DNA of 64,000 bases from Chloroflexota bacterium (GTDB taxonomy: Bacteria; Chloroflexota; UBA11872). The stretch is from assembly GCA_022824865.1 (NCBI GenBank), contig JAJDZD010000022.1, positions 162,115 to 226,114 of the forward strand, in the 5' to 3' direction. Positions 11,506 through 20,088 of this stretch are shown one piece after another (position 1 is the stretch's first letter; every line of letters starts with the position of its first letter). Position numbers and translations under genes: made by a program. Under the pieces are notes generated by a model. The model made no database searches. It was given only the letters and a program-made list of their open reading frames with translations, and was not told the DNA's origin.

Positions 11506-12978
11506 GTGCCTGCGCTGTCTCAGGCCGCCGAGCGAGTGTCCGCCAACGTTGGTCGACGCATAGGCGCGGCCCCCGCCGCCGCGATATTGACCATTGCGGC
11601 GCTGGCCGCCGCCCAGCCACTGGATGCCGACCTCTGGGTCCACCTCAACAACGGTCGCTTCATCGCCAGCCGGGGCGAACTCCCCTATCCCGATCCATTC
11701 ACCTTTAGCGCCGGGGATGCGGTCTGGACAGTCCACGAGTGGCTTCCAGCTCAGATCATTTTTCAACTGATTGACCGAGGCGGCGTTCTAGCCGCAGTCC
11801 TGGGCATTGCCGCCGTGTACGCCCTCATCTGGGGCCTGCTCGAACGCACACTCGCCGCCCTCGGCGTCGGCCCGTGGATGCGAACCGCTGGTCTGGTTAC
11901 GGCATCCCTGCCGCTATTCCCGTTCGCCGGCATCCGTCCGCTGGCGTTCGGACTACTGGCCGCCGCCGTGGCCGCCGCCGTGGCGTTGCATCACCGGCGC
12001 ACCGGCTCGCGTTGGGTGTGGCTGCTGCCGCTCGTGTTCGTTATCTGGGGCAATGTGCACGCGTCGTTCCCCATCGGCTTTGCCCTGCTCGGCACCCTCT
12101 TCTTCGAAGCTCTCTGGGTACGGTCCCGTATTCCTTTCATCGGTCCACGCCCCCGCACACGCCTCGGCCCCTTCGCCGCCGTCACCGCCTTGTCGGTCGT
12201 CGCACCGGCCTTCAATCCGTCGGGACTCCGCCTGCTCGCCCAGCCGTTCTTTCAATGGGGCGGCGACTTTCGTCGCTTCAACAGCGATTGGCGACCGCCC
12301 GATGCCTTCAGCCAAACCTGGTGGTTCTTCGTGGCTTTTCTCGTGCTGGTGGGTCTGCTGCTGATCCTGCGTCGAGCCCGCATCGAGCCCGCCATGCTGG
12401 GTCTGCTGATCGTGGTACTGGCGGCTGGATTCAGTACCCGCAAGGTCATGCCTTTTGCCGCTGTGCTGGCGCCACTCCTGCTGGCGCATCCGCTGGCGAC
12501 CGCCGGTGTCGCCCGCGTGCCTCTTCCAGGCTGGGCGGTCCGCGCCGGAACAGTGCTCACGGTGGCCGCGGCTATTGGCGTTGCGGTCGCCATCAGCCCA
12601 CGCACGCTTGATGGCCCGTCCGTTGTGCCCATGCCGGCCGCGGCCCGCGACCTCGTCGCCGACACCGAAGCGACGCGAATCTTCAGCACCTACCATTGGG
12701 GTGCGTTCCTCACCTGGGCCTTGTGGCCGGATGCGCTTGTGTTCATCGACGGCCGCTTCGACCTCTTCGTGCCCGATACGCTCAGCGACTACCTCACCGT
12801 CACAGGTCTCGGGTCGGGCTGGCGCCAGAAACTCATGGACATCGACCCCGACGCCGTGGTCATCCAGACCGCCTCGCCGCTGGCGCGTCGATTGGCCCAA
12901 CCGAGTTCCGGCTGGCACGACGTCGGCGGTGATTCCATTGCCCGCGTGTTTCTCCCCGTCCGCGCCGGATCCACCTGA
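11506..12978 (+). CDS. Polytopic membrane protein, GT-C-like
   Basis: This 490-aa protein has about ten hydrophobic segments and no enzyme signature I can name with certainty. It resembles a broad bacterial family with an N-terminal DADLWVHLNNGRFI and DPFTFS...WTVHEWL pattern, a central WGNVHASFPIG, and a non-membrane C-terminal tail containing HWGAFLTWALWPDALVFIDG. The acidic residues in the first external loop and the overall design recall GT-C fold glycosyltransferases that use polyprenyl-linked sugars. That function is an inference. It starts with GTG 12 bp after the hydrolase gene. Confidence 0.6.
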   Translation: MPALSQAAERVSANVGRRIGAAPAAAILTIAALAAAQPLDADLWVHLNNGRFIASRGELPYPDPFTFSAGDAVWTVHEWLPAQIIFQLIDRGGVLAAVLGIAAVYALIWGLLERTLAALGVGPWMRTAGLVTASLPLFPFAGIRPLAFGLLAAAVAAAVALHHRRTGSRWVWLLPLVFVIWGNVHASFPIGFALLGTLFFEALWVRSRIPFIGPRPRTRLGPFAAVTALSVVAPAFNPSGLRLLAQPFFQWGGDFRRFNSDWRPPDAFSQTWWFFVAFLVLVGLLLILRRARIEPAMLGLLIVVLAAGFSTRKVMPFAAVLAPLLLAHPLATAGVARVPLPGWAVRAGTVLTVAAAIGVAVAISPRTLDGPSVVPMPAAARDLVADTEATRIFSTYHWGAFLTWALWPDALVFIDGRFDLFVPDTLSDYLTVTGLGSGWRQKLMDIDPDAVVIQTASPLARRLAQPSSGWHDVGGDSIARVFLPVRAGST

Positions 12979-12989
12979 GATCGCTGCGA

Positions 12990-13005
12990 TGTTTCACGTG
13001 AAACA
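12990..13005. promoter_or_regulatory. parS: parS centromere-like site (ParB binding)
   Basis: The 16-bp sequence TGTTTCACGTGAAACA is a perfect palindrome and matches the universal chromosomal parS core bound by ParB/Spo0J. It sits in the 57-bp gap between the membrane protein gene and the cobalamin adenosyltransferase gene. In most bacteria such sites cluster near the replication origin, so this supports an origin-proximal location. It is the only exact copy I noticed in the window. A parA gene is 42.5 kb away; no parB is present. Confidence 0.9.
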
Positions 13006-13035
13006 TTCGACACGGAAGCCTGTCCTGGGCCGCCA

Positions 13036-13590
13036 TTGACTCGTAAGCACCACGGCGACCGGGGCCAGACCAGCCTCTTCGACGGCGCGCGTCTGTCGAA
13101 GACGGACGCCCGCATCGCCGCTCTGGGCGCCGTAGACGAGTTCAACTCCGCCATCGGCGTCGCCATGAGTTCCTGCCCGGCTGGCGATCACCTGGACCGT
13201 CTGGCCTGGATACAGACCCGCCTGTTCACCCTGGGTTCCGACCTGGCCAATCCGGGTGGACGCGCCCGCGGCGACCGCATCACGGCGGGGGACACAGCGA
13301 CGCTGGACATGTGGCTGGACGGCTACCGGGTGGACCTGCCGCCGCTCCAGCACTTCATTCTGCCCGGCGGCACGCCAGCCGCGGCCAGCGTTAATCTGGC
13401 CCGAACGGTCTGCCGCCGCGCCGAACGCGAAGTCTTTCGTCTCGCATCGGAAGCACAGGTCAGCCCGGATGTCCCGGTCTTCCTGAACCGCCTGAGCGAT
13501 GTGCTCTTTGAACTCGCGCGCGCCCTCAACCACGAGGCCGGCGTCCCGGAGAACGTGTGGCTCGGACCACGCGACCGCCCCGGCGGCTGA
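13036..13590 (+). CDS. Cob(I)alamin adenosyltransferase, PduO type
   Basis: This enzyme transfers the adenosyl group of ATP to cob(I)alamin to make coenzyme B12. The PduO/MMAB-family motifs are present: HGDRGQTSLFDGARLSKTD with RIAALGAVDEFNS at the N-terminus, FILPGGTPAAASVNLARTVC in the middle, RRAERE, and LNRLSDVLFELARALNHE at the C-terminus. The length is 184 aa. The start is TTG at 13036, 31 bp after parS. No other B12 gene is nearby; it may serve a B12-dependent enzyme elsewhere. Confidence 0.9.
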   Translation: MTRKHHGDRGQTSLFDGARLSKTDARIAALGAVDEFNSAIGVAMSSCPAGDHLDRLAWIQTRLFTLGSDLANPGGRARGDRITAGDTATLDMWLDGYRVDLPPLQHFILPGGTPAAASVNLARTVCRRAEREVFRLASEAQVSPDVPVFLNRLSDVLFELARALNHEAGVPENVWLGPRDRPGG

Positions 13591-13712
13591 TCACCTCCAA
13601 GCACAACAGCTCTTAGTCTGGGCTGGGAATCGCCCTCGTTTGACAAGTTCTTACCGGCTCGTCAGCGTCACCACGTAGGGCCGGGTGATTCACGGTCGGA
13701 AGGATCCACGCC

Positions 13713-14540
13713 ATGTATCGATCAGTTCGAGCGGCGGCGCTTTCAATCAAGCCAGAGAAGTGGGACAAGCCCGCCAATGCCGACAAGCTGGAGGATTTCG
13801 TACGCCAGGCCGCGGCCCAGGGCGCGGAACTGGTCGTAGCTCCCGAGGGTTTTCTGGAGGGCTACGTCGTCATGGAGGTCATCGAGGACCCGGATCTCCG
13901 TGCCGACATGTGGGAGATCGCGGAGCCGCCGGACGGTCCGTACATCCAGCGCTTCAGCGACTTGGCGCGCGAACTAAGCATCGTGCTCTGCTTCGGCTAT
14001 GCGGAACGGCGCGACGACGGCGTCTACAACGCCGCCATCATCCTGGGGCCCGATGGCGAACATTGCGGAACCTATTACAAGACGCAGCTTGCCGAGGGCG
14101 CGTGCGACGACTGGGATTTCAACCGTCTCGGACACAGCCTTCGCGCCATCGACACCCCCGTGGCCCGCGTCGGCACCATGATCTGCAACGACCGCTGGAA
14201 CCCGCTCATTGCGCGCGCCCAGGTAATGGATGGCGCCCAGGCCATCCTGATCCCCTCGTATGGCTCACGCAGCCGCGAACAGAACCTGAACGTGATCGCG
14301 AGGGCGCGCGAAAACGGCGTGCCCGTGGTTGAAGCCAATGTTGGAGTGAATCTGATCGTCAGCAAGGGCGAAGTTGCCGCCTACCTCTGGGGAACCGACC
14401 GCATATCCATAGCCACCATCGAAATCCCGTTGCCACCGTCCGAAGTCAACGCCCGCGCCGTCGCTGAGGAGTTCATGACCTGGCGTGGACCCGAAATGCA
14501 GCGCCGCTACGAACGCACCGTGGAGAAGATCTCCAACTAA
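13713..14540 (+). CDS. Nitrilase-superfamily carbon-nitrogen hydrolase
   Basis: This 275-aa cytoplasmic amidase or N-carbamoyl hydrolase of the CN-hydrolase fold has a complete Glu-Lys-Cys triad: Glu45 in VVAPEGFLEGYV, Lys123 in YYKTQLAEG, and Cys158 in GTMICNDRWNP. GGAAGGA at 13698-13704 lies eight bases before the ATG. The 122-bp gap upstream holds an isolated TTGACA (13640-13645) but no -10 at the right distance. The substrate cannot be assigned from the sequence. Confidence 0.88.
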   Translation: MYRSVRAAALSIKPEKWDKPANADKLEDFVRQAAAQGAELVVAPEGFLEGYVVMEVIEDPDLRADMWEIAEPPDGPYIQRFSDLARELSIVLCFGYAERRDDGVYNAAIILGPDGEHCGTYYKTQLAEGACDDWDFNRLGHSLRAIDTPVARVGTMICNDRWNPLIARAQVMDGAQAILIPSYGSRSREQNLNVIARARENGVPVVEANVGVNLIVSKGEVAAYLWGTDRISIATIEIPLPPSEVNARAVAEEFMTWRGPEMQRRYERTVEKISN

Positions 14541-14547
14541 CGCGCGT

Positions 14548-14886
14548 CTACCGGCTCTCGGACTCGATCCGGTCGGCCAGGGCGCGCAGCATCTCCCACG
14601 GGTAGATGCCGGTGCTATGGCTGTCGCTCCAGTCGAACGTGAGCGCATAGTTCCCCACCGGCGCGATCCGGTAAGCGCGGATGTCGGGCGGAATCGTTGC
14701 GGGGTCCAGCAAGGGGGCGCCGGTCAGTTCGTCGCGGCAGACGGCGCAGCCGCAGGCCAGACGAATCTCCCGCAGCGGAATCACGGAGGTCGAGCGGTCG
14801 GCCCAGTCGATACCGAGCGCAGCGTCGCCTTCACGACGGATGTCAACCGCCGTAACCCGGGCCGGCGCGCCCGAGCGGGTACTCAC
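14548..14886 (-). CDS. DUF971 domain protein
   Basis: This is a small protein of 112 aa with the whole DUF971 pattern: [20 protein letters not shown], a [12 protein letters not shown] cysteine cluster, and a second half [20 protein letters not shown] ending in [10 protein letters not shown]. The same fold forms the N-terminal domain of gamma-butyrobetaine hydroxylase, and stand-alone copies often sit near Mrp/ApbC-type iron-sulfur proteins, which is not so here. Its GTG start overlaps the stop of the upstream nucleotidyltransferase fusion gene (GTGA), so the two are translationally coupled. The role is unknown. Confidence 0.85.
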   Translation of the reverse strand: MSTRSGAPARVTAVDIRREGDAALGIDWADRSTSVIPLREIRLACGCAVCRDELTGAPLLDPATIPPDIRAYRIAPVGNYALTFDWSDSHSTGIYPWEMLRALADRIESESR

Positions 14887-17351
14887 TGGGCGGCGCTGGC
14901 GACCAGGTGTTCGATCTCGTCGGCCAGCGACGCCGCCGCCACCGGGCCCTCGCCCTCCGCCATCACACGGAACACCGGCCGGTCGTCGTCCGGCACCACG
15001 ACCGCTCGCTCGGAGCCCTGGCCAAAGACGACGCCATCGATGTCGCCCTCGTCGCTGCGGTCGGGATGGGAGTTGAGGATGCGCATGAGCTGCGCGCGCC
15101 GCTCCCAGGCCACCGAGACCTCGCGGTGGGCCAGCGTAAAGGCCGGCAACGAGCTGACCCGCGCCGATACCGACAGATCGCTTAACGCCTGCGCGCTAAT
15201 CAGATGCACCAGAGTTGCCATGGCGTCAGGACCTGGATGCAGATTCGGAAACGCCAACGCGTTTCGACCGTTCGCGGCCACGACCGCCCGCTGGCCGTCA
15301 CTCACCTGCATCATGTTGGCCACGTTGGCCTGCGTTCGGATGGGCGAAAACCCAAGGTCGCCGGCGTAGGCCGTGAGGCTGTTGGGCACGGTAAAGGGCA
15401 CGGCTAGTGGACCGGAGATTCCTCGCGCCCTCAGCCCGTCCAGGACCAGCGCTATGACGGTCAGGCTGTCGATCGGCGCTCCCTGTTCGTCCACCAGCCA
15501 GATGCGGTTCCCGTCCGGACCGACGACCGCGCCGAACGTCGCTCCCACCGCCGTAACGATCCGCCCCAATCGCGCCAACCGCTCCTCGATCACCATTCCA
15601 CCGGAGCCAACGTCAACCGGCGAGGCGTCCACGGCGGTGTCACGCACGCCCAGGCGGGTCAAGACGCTGAGCAGTGTCTCGCCGCAGGTTCCGTCGCTGT
15701 AGTCCACCACCACGCCCACGTGTCGGTGCGTCACTTCGGAGTTGGCCACTACGCGCAGCAATGCCTCCTGATACGCCTCCACGGCGGCCGCCACGGTGAT
15801 CTCCGCAATCGACTCGGAGCCGACGCGCCGGAAGTCCTCGCGCATGAACGTGGCTTCGATCTTGCGCTGCTCGGTCGGCCGAAGATCTACGCCTCGCGGG
15901 TTCGTAAAGCGCACGTCCACGGCCGCCGCGTCGTACGGCGAGGTTCGTACGTGCGTGGCGCCATCGGCCTCAAACCGAGCGCACGAAAATCGCCCGACCG
16001 GGAACGGCGTGGCGCCGATGTCAATCACGCGCACGCCCACGGAGGCGAGGCCCGCCATCAGCGCGCGCTTCACCATGCGGGCAGGCCGAGTCTGGTCCCG
16101 GTTCGCCACCACCGACGCGCCAACCGGCAGCGTGCTGCCCCAGGCGGCGCCCAAGCGCGCTGCAAACTCGGGCGTGAGTTCGAAATTTGCCAGCCCGGCC
16201 ACGCCGCCGTGCGTGAAGATCGTGCGCCGGGCCTGCGGCGCATGAATCAAACTCCGGTCCACGACCACGCCTTCGTCCACGAACTTGCGCGGCCAGATGC
16301 GCACGCCCGGTCGGACCGACGACCCATCGGCCAGCGTGCTGCGGTCGCCGATAACCACGTCTTCGCGAACCGTCACGCCCCGTCCCAGGTTGGCATGTCG
16401 CGCCACGATGCACTGCTCCAGGCTGGCGCCGACGCCAACTACAACATTGCCGCTGATCACCGCGTCCCTGATCTCGGCGCGCTCGGCGATCAGGGTGTTG
16501 TCGCCGATCACCGCGGGACCGTTAATCACGGCGTGGGCGTGAACCTCACTCCCGCGCCCCACGTACACCGGCCCCCGCATTTGCACCGTGGGATCAACGC
16601 GAGCCGTCGGATCCACCGTGGGACCGTCCGGTCTATAGGTCGGGCCGTCGTAGGTACGCACTCGCCCCGAAACCAGATCGGCATTGGCGGATCGGTAGGC
16701 ATCCAGTGTTCCGATGTCGGTCCAATAGCCGTCGGCAACGTGCCCGTACAGCGGGCGGCCGGCCGCGAGCATGGCCGGGAAGACGTCCATCGAGAAGTCG
16801 ACTTGCTGTCCCGGCGGAATCAAGTCGAACACGGCCGGATCCAGCATGTAGATGCCCGTGTTGGCGGCGTCGCTCAGCACCTCGCCCCAGGACGGCTTCT
16901 CCTGAAAGCGGAGGATTCGACCGCTGTCCTCGGTCACCACCACGCCGTATTCGAGCGGGTTGGGAACTTGGGCTAGAAGTAGCGTGGCTTCGGAGTCGCA
17001 GGCCTCGTGCGCGGTTGCCAGGGCCGTCAGGTCTACGTCGGTCAGCGCATCGCCGGAGATCACCAGGAATGGCTCGGTCAACTGATCGCGGGCCAGCGCC
17101 ACGCTGCCGGCAGTACCCAGCGGCTCGTTCTCGTAGGTGTATGTGATCCGCAGTCCGAAGTCCTCGCCCGATTGGAAGTAGTTCTCGATCGTGGAACCGA
17201 GGTAGTGCAGAGTGACGATCACGTCGGTGAAACCGTGCGCACGCAGCAGTCGCAGGATGTGTTCCATGACGGGCGCGTCGCCCAGCATGGCCATTGGCTT
17301 GGGGCGCTCAATGGTCAGCGGTCGCAGCCGGGAGCCTTCGCCACCGGCCAT
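14883..17351 (-). CDS. Sugar-phosphate nucleotidyltransferase fused to a phosphomannomutase-like domain
   Basis: This 822-aa protein has three parts. Residues 1-230 are a nucleotidyltransferase domain ([18 protein letters not shown] at 3-20; [10 protein letters not shown] at 96-105). Residues 245-375 form left-handed beta-helix hexapeptide repeats. Residues 385-822 form a phosphohexomutase-like domain. The first part probably makes GDP-mannose or another NDP-sugar. In the mutase-like part the active loop reads HVRTSPYD (467-474) rather than TASHNP, and the metal loop reads GPDGNR (611-616) rather than DGDGDR, so mutase activity is doubtful. Similarity to relatives extends a few codons upstream of this ATG (AVV) with no standard start codon. 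A promoter lies at 17403-17430. Confidence 0.85.
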   Translation of the reverse strand: MAGGEGSRLRPLTIERPKPMAMLGDAPVMEHILRLLRAHGFTDVIVTLHYLGSTIENYFQSGEDFGLRITYTYENEPLGTAGSVALARDQLTEPFLVISGDALTDVDLTALATAHEACDSEATLLLAQVPNPLEYGVVVTEDSGRILRFQEKPSWGEVLSDAANTGIYMLDPAVFDLIPPGQQVDFSMDVFPAMLAAGRPLYGHVADGYWTDIGTLDAYRSANADLVSGRVRTYDGPTYRPDGPTVDPTARVDPTVQMRGPVYVGRGSEVHAHAVINGPAVIGDNTLIAERAEIRDAVISGNVVVGVGASLEQCIVARHANLGRGVTVREDVVIGDRSTLADGSSVRPGVRIWPRKFVDEGVVVDRSLIHAPQARRTIFTHGGVAGLANFELTPEFAARLGAAWGSTLPVGASVVANRDQTRPARMVKRALMAGLASVGVRVIDIGATPFPVGRFSCARFEADGATHVRTSPYDAAAVDVRFTNPRGVDLRPTEQRKIEATFMREDFRRVGSESIAEITVAAAVEAYQEALLRVVANSEVTHRHVGVVVDYSDGTCGETLLSVLTRLGVRDTAVDASPVDVGSGGMVIEERLARLGRIVTAVGATFGAVVGPDGNRIWLVDEQGAPIDSLTVIALVLDGLRARGISGPLAVPFTVPNSLTAYAGDLGFSPIRTQANVANMMQVSDGQRAVVAANGRNALAFPNLHPGPDAMATLVHLISAQALSDLSVSARVSSLPAFTLAHREVSVAWERRAQLMRILNSHPDRSDEGDIDGVVFGQGSERAVVVPDDDRPVFRVMAEGEGPVAAASLADEIEHLVASAAQ

Positions 17352-17402
17352 GACTACGGCGTGTGTGGGGATTCTATGAGCCGTAACGTGGGTCGCGTTT
17401 TC

Positions 17403-17430
17403 AGTCTACGGTCCGACCTTGCCCTGTCAA
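17403..17430 (-). promoter_or_regulatory. Promoter for the nucleotidyltransferase fusion gene
   Basis: On the minus strand, TTGACA (17430-17425) is followed after 16 bases by TAGACT (17408-17403). The -35 is a perfect match to the housekeeping sigma consensus and the -10 matches in four of six positions. It places transcription start near 17396, about 45 bases before the ATG of the fusion gene, in the 133-bp gap shared with the divergent glycosyltransferase. Confidence 0.6.
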
Positions 17431-17484
17431 CGCCGGTGCTAGGCTCGCACGCTAACGCCACCTGTCAGCCGCAATATCAGTTCC

Positions 17485-18189
17485 ATGCCGTCTAGCAGCA
17501 CGCCCACAATTGCCGTGATCGTGCCGACTTTCAACGAACGCGGAAACCCTGGTCCGCTGGTGGAGCAGGTGACCGCCGCGCTCGGCGACGCTCGGTTCCG
17601 TATCGAATTCGCGGACGACAGTACCGACGGCACGACGTGCGAGATCCGGGAACTCGCTCGCGGCAACCCGACCGTTTGCCTTAACCACAGCTCGACGCGA
17701 CGGGGTCTGGCGCGGGCTGTGGCCGCGGTCCTCGACAGTGCCTCGGAAGACATCGTTGTGGTTATGGACGGCGACCTCCAGCATCCGCCGCACATCGTTC
17801 CGACGCTGATCGACGCGCTTACAGCCGGCGCCGATATCGCCGTGGCCAGCCGATACACGCCCGGAGGCCGCGAACTGGGACTAAGCGGACCTTGGCGACG
17901 AGTGGTCAGCCGGGAGTCGTCGCGAGTCTCGCAATTCCTGCTGCCTGCCGCTCGACGAACCTCCGATCCTGGCAGCGGCTTCTTCGCGTTTCGTCGCCGA
18001 ATCCTCGACGGCACCGTCTTGCAGCCCATCGGCTTCAAGCTCCTCCTGGAAGTCCTCGTTCGCACCGATTCCGGACGCGTGGTCGATGTTCCGTACACAT
18101 TCGACCGGCGCATACGCGCTTCCAGCAAAGCGTCTCCGATGGAAGGGCTACGCTATCTCCGCCATCTGCTGCGGCTTTGCGCGAGCTAG
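17485..18189 (+). CDS. Family 2 glycosyltransferase (polyprenol-phosphate mannosyltransferase-like)
   Basis: This 234-aa cytoplasmic GT-A enzyme has the family start IAVIVPTFNERGNPGPLV, an acidic FADDSTDGT segment, the nucleotide/metal motif MDGDLQHPP, and ASRYTPGGRELGLSGPWRR followed by the SDPGSGFFAFRR segment. These are hallmarks of dolichol/polyprenol-phosphate hexose synthases of the catalytic-subunit-only type; no C-terminal membrane domain is present. It likely transfers a hexose from GDP- or UDP-sugar to a lipid carrier. It is divergent from the nucleotidyltransferase fusion gene and ends in a 4-bp tail-to-tail overlap with the nucleoside phosphorylase gene. Confidence 0.82.
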   Translation: MPSSSTPTIAVIVPTFNERGNPGPLVEQVTAALGDARFRIEFADDSTDGTTCEIRELARGNPTVCLNHSSTRRGLARAVAAVLDSASEDIVVVMDGDLQHPPHIVPTLIDALTAGADIAVASRYTPGGRELGLSGPWRRVVSRESSRVSQFLLPAARRTSDPGSGFFAFRRRILDGTVLQPIGFKLLLEVLVRTDSGRVVDVPYTFDRRIRASSKASPMEGLRYLRHLLRLCAS

Positions 18190-19013
18190 GCAGGGTCGAA
18201 GCGCCCGATAACAGCTGCCAGGGCGGATCCAAGGCGCGGCGCAACAGCCGAAGCCGTGTCCACGACCGCAGCGTGACCGCCGTCCAACGTCTCGTCGATT
18301 CCGGCCACATTCGTGATAGTCGCTACCGCGCCAACTCGTGCGCCGGCGTGTCGAGCGACGACAACCTCCGGCGCTGTCGACATCCCGACCGCGTCGGCCC
18401 CGGCGCGACGCAGCAGCAACGTCTCCGCCGATGTCTCATAGGACGGGCCGCCGACCATCGCATAGACCCCTTCGCGAACTCTCAAGCCGGCTCGTCCAAG
18501 CTCCCGTGCAAGACCAGCGCGCAAGGTCACGTCGTACGCGCCCGCTATTGCGGGAAACCGTTCGCCGCGCGCATCGTTCGGCCCGAGCAGCGGGTGGTGC
18601 CCCGCCAGTCCCGGCAGAAACAAGTGGTCACGCAGAATCATCATGTCGCCCGCCCTAAAGGCCGGGTTGAGCGCTCCTGCCGCATTCGTTAGCAGCAGCC
18701 GAGATACGCCGGCATTCAGCAGTACACGCACAAAACTGGCAATCGGCTGCATGTCGCCGTGCTCATAGAAGTGCGGGCGCCCCTGGCAGAGCCAGATGGG
18801 CACACCGCCCGCCGTCGCCAGATGCAGGCGCCCGGGATGACCAAAGACTGTGGCTCCGGGAAGTCCTGGAACGTCCGCATAGTTAAGAATTCGGCGAGTC
18901 TCAAATGCTCCGGTCAGGCCTGCCAATCCGCTGCCACTGACCACCGCCCACTCCGGGGGAGTGCCGCCAGCTGCCGCACGCAGGATTTCTCCGCCGCGAG
19001 CGGCTTCGGTCAC
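18186..19013 (-). CDS. Purine nucleoside phosphorylase, trimeric type
   Basis: This enzyme phosphorolyses inosine/guanosine-type nucleosides for purine salvage. The 275-aa protein shows GSGL (phosphate loop), the GRPHFYEHGDMQPI segment, LTNAAGALNPAFRAGDMMIL, YAMVGGPSYETSAE, and GADAVGMSTAPEVVVARHAG with an ITN motif, as in class II PNPs. The related MTA phosphorylases share the fold, so inosine or methylthioadenosine preference is not certain. The GTG start overlaps the recombinase stop (GTGA), so it is second in a two-gene operon after xer. Confidence 0.88.
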   Translation of the reverse strand: MTEAARGGEILRAAAGGTPPEWAVVSGSGLAGLTGAFETRRILNYADVPGLPGATVFGHPGRLHLATAGGVPIWLCQGRPHFYEHGDMQPIASFVRVLLNAGVSRLLLTNAAGALNPAFRAGDMMILRDHLFLPGLAGHHPLLGPNDARGERFPAIAGAYDVTLRAGLARELGRAGLRVREGVYAMVGGPSYETSAETLLLRRAGADAVGMSTAPEVVVARHAGARVGAVATITNVAGIDETLDGGHAAVVDTASAVAPRLGSALAAVIGRFDPA

Positions 19014-19912
19014 GCCTGGCGCCCGGCCCCCGAACCACCTGATGCCTGCGGTTGATTCTCACGCGCCAGTTCCGCATACACCTGCGTGGTCGCCGAGCTG
19101 GCATGACCGAGCAGCTTTTGGACCTCGCGCACGCTGCTGTCGCCCTGCAACCGATGAGCGGCGAAGGAGTGCCGCAAGGTGTGCGGGGTGATCGGAGTCT
19201 GGATGTTGGATCGCTTGGCGTAGGCCTTGACGATTAGCCAAAAGCCCTGACGGGTTAGCCTGTTGCCGCGGTGGTTCAGAAACACGGCCGCCTCATCGAC
19301 TCGACGCAGCAACTTCTCGCGGCCATTGGTGAGGTAGGCCTGCAGCGCCTCCGCCGACCGCTCGGTCAGGGGCACGGTGCGGGCGCTCACGCTGTCCCGC
19401 CCCAACACGATCTCCCGCTCCCAACAGTCCACGTCTTCCACGTCCAGCCCCACAAGTTCGGACACGCGCATCCCGGTGGCGTACAAGGCTTCCAGCATCG
19501 CGCGGTCGCGCATTCGCTCGGGCGTCGAGGCGTCGGCTGCCTGTTCCAGCAGACGCTCGACCTCAGCGGTGGTGATGATCCGAGGACGACGCCGTGTCAC
19601 GCGAGCGCCGTCCATTCCAGCCGTTGGGTCGGTGGCCACAACGTCCGAGGCAAGCAGATAGCGATACAGCGCCTTTACTGCCGCGAGCTTGCGCGCACGC
19701 GACGTCTGTCGGTACTCGCGCTGAATGAGGTCGGTCATAAACGAACGAACGACCTGCGGCGGAACGTCCCAGCCGCTATGGCCGGCCTGCCGCGCGAACG
19801 CCTCAAACTGCCGCAGGTCGCTCCGGTATGCAGCCAGCGTATTCTTCGACAGGCCGCGCTCGGTCTGCAGATGCTGGACGAAATCGTCCACGGTGGCGTG
19901 CATCATCGCCAC
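19010..19912 (-). CDS. Xer-type tyrosine recombinase with Lys-to-Arg change
   Basis: This 300-aa protein has an N-terminal SAM-like DNA-binding domain (10-95, with LSKNTLAAYRSDLRQFE) and a catalytic domain (110-285). Active-site residues are Arg149 (ATGMRVSEL), His244 and Arg247 (TPHTLRHSF), His270 (LLGHAS) and the nucleophile Tyr279. The beta-hairpin lysine that XerC/XerD carry in GKGxKER is replaced: here the loop is GRDSVSARTVPL, with Arg172. Otherwise it looks like a chromosome dimer resolvase (XerC/XerD class), as its location with parS, parA and ftsZ would fit. It leads an operon with the nucleoside phosphorylase. Confidence 0.88.
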   Translation of the reverse strand: MAMMHATVDDFVQHLQTERGLSKNTLAAYRSDLRQFEAFARQAGHSGWDVPPQVVRSFMTDLIQREYRQTSRARKLAAVKALYRYLLASDVVATDPTAGMDGARVTRRRPRIITTAEVERLLEQAADASTPERMRDRAMLEALYATGMRVSELVGLDVEDVDCWEREIVLGRDSVSARTVPLTERSAEALQAYLTNGREKLLRRVDEAAVFLNHRGNRLTRQGFWLIVKAYAKRSNIQTPITPHTLRHSFAAHRLQGDSSVREVQKLLGHASSATTQVYAELARENQPQASGGSGAGRQA

Positions 19913-20088
19913 GGCCGAGTAGCAGGCATTTTGACGACGTACTCCCTGGCGACGGGCGGCGTTGTGCTTGGATTTGGCCGCCTCCCGCCGCGCACACCGT
20001 GCGGATGGTGACCGTTATGTTAACACGAAAACAGGTCAATACACGGATTCTCGCCTAGACTCAGGCGCACTTTTCGAGAATCCCCGGT
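19913..20088. promoter_or_regulatory. Divergent control region between xer and larA-like genes
   Basis: This is a relatively AT-rich 176-bp gap between divergent genes. On the minus strand TTGACC (20038-20033 on the complement) is a candidate -35 for xer, with a weak -10-like TAACGG after 16 bases. On the plus side there is TAGACT at 20056-20061. The inverted repeats just before larA are listed separately. Confidence 0.4.
20045..20083 (+). promoter_or_regulatory. Nested inverted repeats before the larA-like gene
   Basis: GGATTCTCG (20045-20053) and CGAGAATCC (20075-20083) form a perfect nine-base inverted repeat ending five bases before the ATG. Inside, CGCCT (20052-20056) and AGGCG (20063-20067) form a second stem that shares two bases with the first, so the two stems exclude each other. 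It could be a repressor operator or an RNA switch that hides the ribosome site. Confidence 0.45.

Noticed and set aside
13640-13645. TTGACA as a promoter for the nitrilase-family gene
   Set aside because: No -10-like hexamer occurs 15-19 bases downstream, so only an isolated -35 match remains.
15720-16976. 418-codon open frame on the plus strand
   Set aside because: It is antisense to the nucleotidyltransferase fusion gene, and its His/Arg-rich translation has no domain.
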